Positions 7,785 to 12,176 of a DNA stretch of 12,176 bases are shown piece by piece (the first letter of the stretch is position 1; the number at the start of each line of letters is the position of its first letter). The stretch comes from Bdellovibrio sp. (GTDB lineage: Bacteria > Bdellovibrionota > Bdellovibrionia > Bdellovibrionales > Bdellovibrionaceae): assembly GCA_019104905.1 (NCBI GenBank), contig JAHRXB010000262.1, positions 1 to 12,176 on the forward strand, written 5' to 3'. The notes below the pieces were generated by a model. The model was not told where the DNA came from. It saw only the letters and a program-made list of their open reading frames with translations, and ran no database searches. The position numbers and the translations under genes were made by a program.

Positions 7785-9055
7785 GATTTCTCGGGCTGCT
7801 TCTTTGTCTCAGTGTTTTTTATGCGAAACCCGCACAAGCATCTTGCACTGTAGCGGTGACCATTAGCGAAGCCATTTCGGCGTCGACCTCGGACTATCTG
7901 GAGCGGGCAGAAAAAAGAGCTTTGGATAAAAAATGTAATGCGATCTATGTGCGTATGAACACGCCCGGCGGAAGTTTGCAGAGCACGCGATTGATTGTTG
8001 AGCGCATTCTGGCTTCCCCCATTCCTTATCTGTGTTTGATAACTCCCAGTGGAGGACATGCGGGCAGTGCCGGGGCGATCATCCTTCAGGCATGTCATGT
8101 GAATGGGGGTGTTACCGCAACGAACATTGGAGCCGCCACTCCGATTTTAGGGACGGGAGAAAAGACTCCCGAAGATTTGCGCAACAAACTTATTAACGAT
8201 ACGGTCAGTTGGCTTGAAGGTGTAACCAAACTTCGCGGACGCAGCCTTAAGTTTTCCAAAGAGATTGTGACCGAGGCCAAGGCTTTGAGCAGTGAGCAGG
8301 CTCACAAAGAGAAAGCTTTGGATATTCTGGCCACTAACGAGCAAGATTTTTTACAGCAAGCTCAGAATCGTTCCGTTCTTATCGAGGATAAGAAAGAAAC
8401 GGTGGTGGTTGTTGGCGACCTTCAAGAATTCCTGCCAGATCTTCGCTATAAGGTTTTAAGTTTTGTCGCTGACCCCGAGTTTGCTTACTTGTTATTTATG
8501 GGAAGTTTGGCTTTGTTGTATGTGGAGATCACTCATCCGGGTTTGATTGCTCCGGGAGTTATTGGCGGAATTGGATTGGTATTGTCGTTGGTGGCCTTCC
8601 ATAAATTGGAAGTGGCTTGGGGTGGTTTGGCTTTGATTCTTTTGGGGATTGCCTTTTTGGTATTGGAAGTTTTTCTACCCAGTTTTGGAGCATTGGGAAT
8701 TGGAGGCTTGGTGTCTGTCTTTGTGGGAAGTCTTTTTCTTTTTGATGCTGAGACCACGGGCTACACTCTTCCGATCTCTTTGATTTTTTCCGTGGTGGCA
8801 GTTCTTGCGGCCTTCCTTTTGGGCGTTGGGTATTTGGCATTAAGAACCATCAGGTTGAAGACTCAGGATACGGATGCAGATCTTATGAGCAAGGACGGGG
8901 TGGTGAGCGCCATCGACAGCACCGGGCATGGGGGACAGCTTCATATCATGGGAGAAACCTGGAGCTTCGTTTCTGAAGATCCCCTGCAAATCGGAGACCG
9001 AGTGCACGTGACGGCACGGCAAGGTCTGACCTTAAATGTGAAAAAAGTGAAATAA
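7781..9055 (+). CDS. nfeD: NfeD family membrane-bound serine protease (ClpP class)
   Basis: NfeD proteins are inner-membrane proteases that act with stomatin-like partners in membrane quality control. ATG 7781 overlaps the previous stop (ATGA), with AAGGA (7767-7771) upstream; the product is 424 residues, the usual size of the long form. Residues 1-20 are a signal sequence ending AQA. A ClpP-like domain follows: NTPGGS (60-65), then GGHAGSAGA (91-99) holding the probable nucleophile S96, with K136 (RNKLIND) as probable base. The spacing of about 40 matches S97/K138 of the archaeal protease PH1510. Hydrophobic segments span about 233-275, 279-322 and 330-356, separated by short loops. A C-terminal soluble NfeD OB-fold domain (about 366-424) follows, which in the family binds the slipin. 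The slipin gene lies ten bases downstream, as expected. Confidence 0.95.
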   Translation: MRFLGLLLCLSVFYAKPAQASCTVAVTISEAISASTSDYLERAEKRALDKKCNAIYVRMNTPGGSLQSTRLIVERILASPIPYLCLITPSGGHAGSAGAIILQACHVNGGVTATNIGAATPILGTGEKTPEDLRNKLINDTVSWLEGVTKLRGRSLKFSKEIVTEAKALSSEQAHKEKALDILATNEQDFLQQAQNRSVLIEDKKETVVVVGDLQEFLPDLRYKVLSFVADPEFAYLLFMGSLALLYVEITHPGLIAPGVIGGIGLVLSLVAFHKLEVAWGGLALILLGIAFLVLEVFLPSFGALGIGGLVSVFVGSLFLFDAETTGYTLPISLIFSVVAVLAAFLLGVGYLALRTIRLKTQDTDADLMSKDGVVSAIDSTGHGGQLHIMGETWSFVSEDPLQIGDRVHVTARQGLTLNVKKVK

Positions 9056-9065
9056 GGAGAGAGTG

Positions 9066-9815
9066 ATGGAATTTATTATAGCAATATTGGTTTTCGGCGG
9101 AATCATTCTGACGTCCATGGTGAAAATTCTAAATGACTGGGAACGAGGCGTGGTTTTGCGTTTAGGGAAAGCCGTGGGTGTTCGTGGGCCTGGTTTGATT
9201 TTGTTGATTCCCTTTGTGGAGCGCATGATTAAAATCGACACGCGCACGGTCGCGATGGATGTGCAGCCTCAGGATGTGATCACAAAAGACAACGTGAGTA
9301 TGCAGGTGAATGCCGTGGTGTACTTCAAGGTGGTTTCTCCGCTAGAGGCGATCACAAAAATTGAAGACTACTACTTTGCAACCAGTCAGCTTGCGCAAAC
9401 GACACTGCGCTCGGTGATGGGGCAGTATCCTTTGGACGATGTGCTTGTTCATCGCGATAAGATCAACTCAGCGTTGCAGGGCATTTTGGATAAACACACG
9501 GAAGCCTGGGGTATTAAGGTGACCATGGTTGAAGTGAAGCAGATCGATCTGCCTAAAGAAATGCAACGGGCGATGGCGCGAGAGGCGGAAGCCGAGCGGG
9601 AACGTCGTGCTAAAGTCATTAGCGCGGAAGGGGAAGTGCAAAGAGCGCAGAAGTTGCAGGAAGCTTCGATCACTTTGGCCGGATCTCCTTCGGCGTTGCA
9701 GTTGGCCTATATGCAAACGCTGACGGAAATTGCGGGAGACAAATCCAATACGATTATCTTCCCTTTGCCGCTAGACATCATTAAGCCGCTCTTAGGGGAC
9801 GGAAAACAAAACTAG
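9066..9815 (+). CDS. Slipin/stomatin-like SPFH domain protein
   Basis: This is a 249-residue SPFH protein that oligomerises on the inner membrane and is the standard partner of NfeD. ATG 9066 is preferred over the adjacent GTG 9063 because AAGGAG (9054-9059) lies six bases upstream of it. A hydrophobic N-terminal anchor covers about residues 2-20, followed by the SPFH domain ([11 protein letters not shown] at 25-35, [38 protein letters not shown], up to about 165). A charged coiled-coil ([20 protein letters not shown], 171-190) and a short C-terminal tail ending in [13 protein letters not shown] follow. Length and motif order match slipins rather than the longer HflK/HflC or flotillins. It is the last gene before the strong terminator at 9851-9887. 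Confidence 0.95.
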   Translation: MEFIIAILVFGGIILTSMVKILNDWERGVVLRLGKAVGVRGPGLILLIPFVERMIKIDTRTVAMDVQPQDVITKDNVSMQVNAVVYFKVVSPLEAITKIEDYYFATSQLAQTTLRSVMGQYPLDDVLVHRDKINSALQGILDKHTEAWGIKVTMVEVKQIDLPKEMQRAMAREAEAERERRAKVISAEGEVQRAQKLQEASITLAGSPSALQLAYMQTLTEIAGDKSNTIIFPLPLDIIKPLLGDGKQN

Positions 9816-9850
9816 ACTTTCATCCTCGCAGGTGATTGCGGTTTAATAGA

Positions 9851-9887
9851 AGGACAAGGCAGGAAGCCTTGTCCTTTTTGTTTTTTT
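9851..9887 (+). terminator. Intrinsic terminator of the nfeD-slipin operon
   Basis: AGGACAAGGC (9851-9860) and GCCTTGTCCT (9866-9875) pair perfectly over ten bases around the loop AGGAA. A T-rich tract follows (TTTTTGTTTTTTT, 9875-9887). It begins 36 bases after the slipin stop. Confidence 0.95.
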
Positions 9888-9920
9888 GGCAGTTTTGAAA
9901 TCTCTACGGACGGAGTGGTG

Positions 9921-11123
9921 GTGAAACTGATTTGGGCATCTTTGTGTTTCGTCTTTGTGTATGTCAGTTTTCTTTCCGATGCGCAGTCCATCCAGGCCCC
10001 CAAGCCTGAGGCGGAAGTGGTTCGGGTGCGTTTATTAAAAGGCTCCAAAAAAATCCAGATCACGGGATTGGGTCTTCGTTTTCAAAATCTCAATCAGCCC
10101 TATCGTCAAGTGTCTATTCCCGCCGGGGATGCGCGAAGAAGTTTGAATGCATTGGATTTTGGAACTGAAGCCGAAGTCCGTTTGATGGATAGAGAAGGAA
10201 AAAAGATTTGGGCCTTACGTATCAACAACAAGGATCCTGAGCGTCTTTTTTCGGAAAAGTATTTGTTAATTCAAGGGGAGAATCTTCGTTCTGGGGATAA
10301 GACTTTACCCTCGCGCGTTCTTTTAAGTGTAAACTCTGAGGATAAGGTGGACGTTGTTGGGGTCGTTCCTTTGGATGAATATGTCGTGGGCGTTTTAGCC
10401 AGTGAAATGCCACTGTCATGGCCTCTGGAGACTTTAAAAGCTCAAGCTGTTGCCGCCCGCTCATATGCTTTGGCCGTGATGGAAGAGCGTAAGAATCAAC
10501 CCTTCCACTTAGAAAGCAGTGTCTTGGATCAGGTGTTTCGTCATGTTCTTGATGGTGATGAAAAGGATCCATTGATCAAAAAAGCAATTCAGGCGGTTCG
10601 TGAAACTGCGGGTGTAAAGCTTTACGCGAACAAAGGCCAAGTTTTAAAAGCGTTTTTTCATTCAGACTGTGGAGGTAAGACTACAACCGCGAAGAATGTT
10701 TGGAATACCAACGTGAATGCCGGAGTGGCTGTAGATAGCGCTTGTCCTACCAACCCTCGAGCCCACTGGAAGTTGACCTTAAGCAAGGATGAGTTGAGTC
10801 GTCGTTTGCGTGTCGCAGATATTTCGGGACTAGATTTGATCAAAGTGCCTTCAGAAAATCGGGTGAAAGCAGTTCGTGTTGCTTTCAACGGGGCGCCTAC
10901 GAAGATGGTTTCCGCTAATGAGTTTCGCCAAATGCTGGGTTTCCAAGAGTTACGCAGTTCTTTGTTTGAAATGAAGAAGATTGGGGAAAGTTTTCTTTTT
11001 CAAGGGCAGGGATATGGTCACGGAGTCGGTCTTTGTCAGTGGGGCAGTCGTTATCTAGGGCAAAGCGGTCAGAACTACAGACAGATTCTGAAACATTACT
11101 ATCCACTAGCGCTTTTAAATTAA
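9921..11123 (+). CDS. Secreted SpoIID/LytB domain protein, probable peptidoglycan lytic transglycosylase
   Basis: SpoIID proteins cleave peptidoglycan glycan strands, typically after stem peptides have been removed. Three GTG codons stand in a row (9915, 9918, 9921); 9921 is chosen because GGAG (9912-9915) then sits five bases upstream, giving 400 residues. A signal peptide covers about residues 1-22. An N-terminal beta-rich region without recognised motifs (about 30-145) precedes the SpoIID domain (about 146-400). Its marks are DEYVVGVLASEMPLSWP with the probable catalytic E162, KAQAVAARSYAL, FHSDCGG with a His and Cys that in SpoIID relatives help bind zinc, and the C-terminal GYGHGVGLCQWGSRYL followed by ILKHYYP. 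It is probably periplasmic. It follows a strong terminator, so it should have its own promoter, but I could not pick a convincing one in 9888-9914. Confidence 0.94.
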   Translation: MKLIWASLCFVFVYVSFLSDAQSIQAPKPEAEVVRVRLLKGSKKIQITGLGLRFQNLNQPYRQVSIPAGDARRSLNALDFGTEAEVRLMDREGKKIWALRINNKDPERLFSEKYLLIQGENLRSGDKTLPSRVLLSVNSEDKVDVVGVVPLDEYVVGVLASEMPLSWPLETLKAQAVAARSYALAVMEERKNQPFHLESSVLDQVFRHVLDGDEKDPLIKKAIQAVRETAGVKLYANKGQVLKAFFHSDCGGKTTTAKNVWNTNVNAGVAVDSACPTNPRAHWKLTLSKDELSRRLRVADISGLDLIKVPSENRVKAVRVAFNGAPTKMVSANEFRQMLGFQELRSSLFEMKKIGESFLFQGQGYGHGVGLCQWGSRYLGQSGQNYRQILKHYYPLALLN

Positions 11124-11154
11124 GAAGAAAGAAGAAAGAAAAAAGAAATGCCGG

Positions 11155-11181
11155 AAAGGAGCTCAGACGAGTTCCTTTTTT
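11155..11181 (+). terminator. Hairpin terminator after the SpoIID gene, possibly bidirectional
   Basis: AAAGGAGCTC (11155-11164) pairs with GAGTTCCTTT (11169-11178) over ten positions, one of them a G-T wobble, around the loop AGAC. T residues run through 11181. Read from the minus strand, the hairpin is followed within six bases by a 27-base pyrimidine tract, so it may also stop transcription from the convergent 11204-11281 gene. Confidence 0.8.
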
Positions 11182-11203
11182 AGTTTTGAGAGGATCTATT
11201 TTC

Positions 11204-11281
11204 TTAGAACGCCAAAAAAACTCTAGCCGCGAACATGAAGACCGCACCTAGAATCAAGACGTTTGTTGCTGAGACTGTCAT
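11204..11281 (-). CDS. Possible 25-residue single-helix membrane microprotein
   Basis: A minus-strand frame starts at ATG 11281 with AAGGA eight bases upstream and ends at TAA 11204. The product begins MTVSATN and continues as a hydrophobic stretch (VLILGAVFMFAA) with an Arg near the end, then VFLAF. This is the profile of a short transmembrane helix. A second in-frame ATG two codons upstream is too close to the ribosome site. The frame ends 23 bases before the shared hairpin terminator. Support rests on the ribosome site, composition and position; nothing shows conservation, and a 25-codon frame can arise by chance. Confidence 0.4.
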   Translation of the reverse strand: MTVSATNVLILGAVFMFAARVFLAF

Positions 11282-11425
11282 AAACATATTCCTTTATAGT
11301 TTTGATACAATTCCCATTTCGGTAAGATGAGGAAAAATCTTAAATATTTTGTTTATCGTCGAAGTTTTATGCATCTCAAGATGTGACAGAGTGCCCTTTT
11401 TGCGCTTCTTCCGCAGACATTTGAC

Positions 11426-11447
11426 GCTGAACCCCCTTTGTTTCAGC
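11426..11447. repeat. Inverted repeat upstream of the sigma-54 promoter
   Basis: GCTGAA (11426-11431) and TTCAGC (11442-11447) are perfect arms around ten bases. The centre lies about 95 bases upstream of the predicted start near 11531, the usual distance for a binding site of a sigma-54 activator. There is no T tract, so it is not a terminator. Confidence 0.35.
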
Positions 11448-11503
11448 CTGAGAAATCAATGTAAATCTTAATGGTTTTATGTATTTAGCCTTATCCCTCC
11501 TGG

Positions 11504-11520
11504 TTGGCACAGGCATCGCA
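11504..11520 (+). promoter_or_regulatory. Sigma-54 (RpoN) -24/-12 promoter for the lipoprotein gene
   Basis: TTGGCAC-AGGCA-TCGCA matches the sigma-54 consensus TTGGCAC-N5-TTGCA at all but one specified base. The invariant GG (11506-11507) and GC (11518-11519) are separated by exactly ten bases, as required. Predicted transcription starts near 11531, leaving a leader of about 44 bases before ATG 11575. Confidence 0.7.
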
Positions 11521-11574
11521 AAGAAGTCTTGGCAAGAGGTTCCTATTAAACCGAACCTTTTAAGAGAGGCTGAT

Positions 11575-12176
11575 ATGAAAGCATTCAACTCAAAACTGAT
11601 CTACCTTCTGGCGGCATTCTCCCTTGTGGGAGTGGGCTGTGCGAAGAATACAGAGTTGCAAGCCAATTCCACTACAACTGTAGTGAGCGGTGGAATTCCA
11701 GGCTCTCCAGATGGAACTAGCACTTCCTCATCAACTTCAACATCTAGTAAGACAGCGACTTTTGTTCCTGTATCGATCTCAGAGTTCAACTCTTACGTGG
11801 CGATGCACCCTTTGAACAATCCTTCCGACTTTAAGATCACTGTTGATTTACAAAGTGCAGGTAACGGTCGTTACGCTGGCTCCGTAAAGCTTTCTTATGT
11901 GGATACTGGCTACCAATATGAAGGTAAGTTTGAGGCCGGTTCTGGAACAAACCAAGATATCTATAAGCTGAAAGATGCGGGTTTGATGGAAGCAGAGTTT
12001 AACAGATGGTTTATCATCAACAACCAGTACTACTTCACAGCTTTCTTTCAGGATGCTTACGGTGCGATCGTGTTGGTGATCGATAACTACGTAAACCAAG
12101 GTGATGCACAAGGCACTGGATATGTATCAGGTTCTGTATACTACAAAAACTTTGCACAATCTTATGCGCAGCAATC
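11575..12176 (+). CDS. Predicted lipoprotein of unknown function, 3' end outside window
   Basis: The frame opens at ATG 11575, five bases after AGAGG (11565-11569), and stays open for 200 codons to the window edge without a stop. Residues 1-21 are a signal peptide; VGVG-C22 is an acceptable though not classical lipobox (Gly rather than Leu at -3). Ala follows the cysteine, so sorting to the outer membrane is likely. A Ser/Thr-rich linker of low complexity runs from about 44 to 59. The rest (about 62 on) is Tyr-, Gly- and Asn-rich with alternating hydrophobic residues, suggesting a beta domain; I recognise no family. Codons are strongly biased to AAC, TAC, TTC, ATC and GGT compared with the other genes here, which suggests high expression. 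It is probably under sigma-54 control. Confidence 0.85.
   Translation, partial: MKAFNSKLIYLLAAFSLVGVGCAKNTELQANSTTTVVSGGIPGSPDGTSTSSSTSTSSKTATFVPVSISEFNSYVAMHPLNNPSDFKITVDLQSAGNGRYAGSVKLSYVDTGYQYEGKFEAGSGTNQDIYKLKDAGLMEAEFNRWFIINNQYYFTAFFQDAYGAIVLVIDNYVNQGDAQGTGYVSGSVYYKNFAQSYAQQ

Larger units (their letters stand above)
11124..11574. other. 451-base interval between the SpoIID gene and the lipoprotein gene
   Basis: From left to right it holds a homopurine tract (11122-11148, GAAGAAA repeated), a hairpin terminator (11155-11181), a possible minus-strand microprotein gene (11204-11281), an A+T-rich stretch without clear genes (about 11282-11400), an inverted repeat (11426-11447), and a sigma-54 promoter (11504-11520). 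The remainder shows no further feature I can support. Confidence 0.7.

Noticed and set aside
9886..9914. A promoter for the SpoIID gene built on TTGGCA at 9886-9891
   Set aside because: No -10-like hexamer lies 16-18 bases downstream, and the required sigma-54 GC is also missing at the right distance.
9812..10063. An 83-codon minus-strand frame over the terminator and the SpoIID start
   Set aside because: It crosses a strong intrinsic terminator and opposes a signal peptide; there is no domain or ribosome site to support it.
11302..11328. A TTGATA...TAAGAT promoter
   Set aside because: The spacer is only 15 bases and no gene follows closely; the sigma-54 element is better placed and better matched.
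11327..11386. A 19-residue basic plus-strand frame
   Set aside because: There is only a weak GGTAAG before ATG and nothing in composition to separate it from chance.
11376..11588. A 70-codon minus-strand frame across the lipoprotein promoter
   Set aside because: It starts inside the lipoprotein gene, covers the sigma-54 element, lacks a clear ribosome site and shows no recognisable domain.

Overview
The window looks like the chromosome of a Gram-negative bacterium of about 50% G+C, with ordinary housekeeping gene organisation. Base composition, codon use, the protein-sequence style and the lipoprotein and SpoIID-type envelope proteins suggest Bdellovibrio or a relative (Bdellovibrionota). 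That placement is inference and was not checked by any search. I see no rRNA, tRNA, CRISPR array, insertion sequence or prophage gene.

Left part (1-5271, + strand): a tightly coupled run of uvrB (5' end outside the window), uvrC and murJ, overlapping by 14 and 4 bases. UvrB and UvrC are the damage-verification and dual-incision steps of nucleotide excision repair. MurJ is the lipid II flippase; this copy lacks two of the four cavity arginines known from E. coli.

Middle part (5272-7292): two plus-strand genes each face a small minus-strand gene with no space between them. The murJ stop abuts the stop of a small secreted, Trp-rich protein with one ASH/choice-of-anchor-D-like beta domain. The stop of an MFS_3/EntS-like exporter overlaps, within one CTAG, the stop of a 68-residue four-cysteine protein. 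The four-cysteine gene has a strong Shine-Dalgarno and a leader with two inverted repeats. The MFS gene and the next plus-strand gene lack a Shine-Dalgarno and have -10-like elements so close to the ATG that near-leaderless transcripts are likely.

Right-centre (7293-9887): an operon of three genes. The first encodes a small protein resembling a catalytically dead family-4 uracil-DNA glycosylase. It is followed by NfeD (membrane ClpP-class serine protease) and its usual partner, a stomatin/slipin SPFH protein. A textbook intrinsic terminator ends the unit.

Right part (9921-12176): a secreted SpoIID/LytB-type peptidoglycan enzyme ends before a hairpin terminator. A 451-base interval follows, holding a possible 25-residue membrane microprotein on the minus strand, an inverted repeat, and a good sigma-54 (-24/-12) promoter. 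This promoter points at a lipoprotein gene that runs off the right edge. The exporter, MurJ, SpoIID protein and lipoprotein give the window an envelope theme, but nothing shows they form one pathway.
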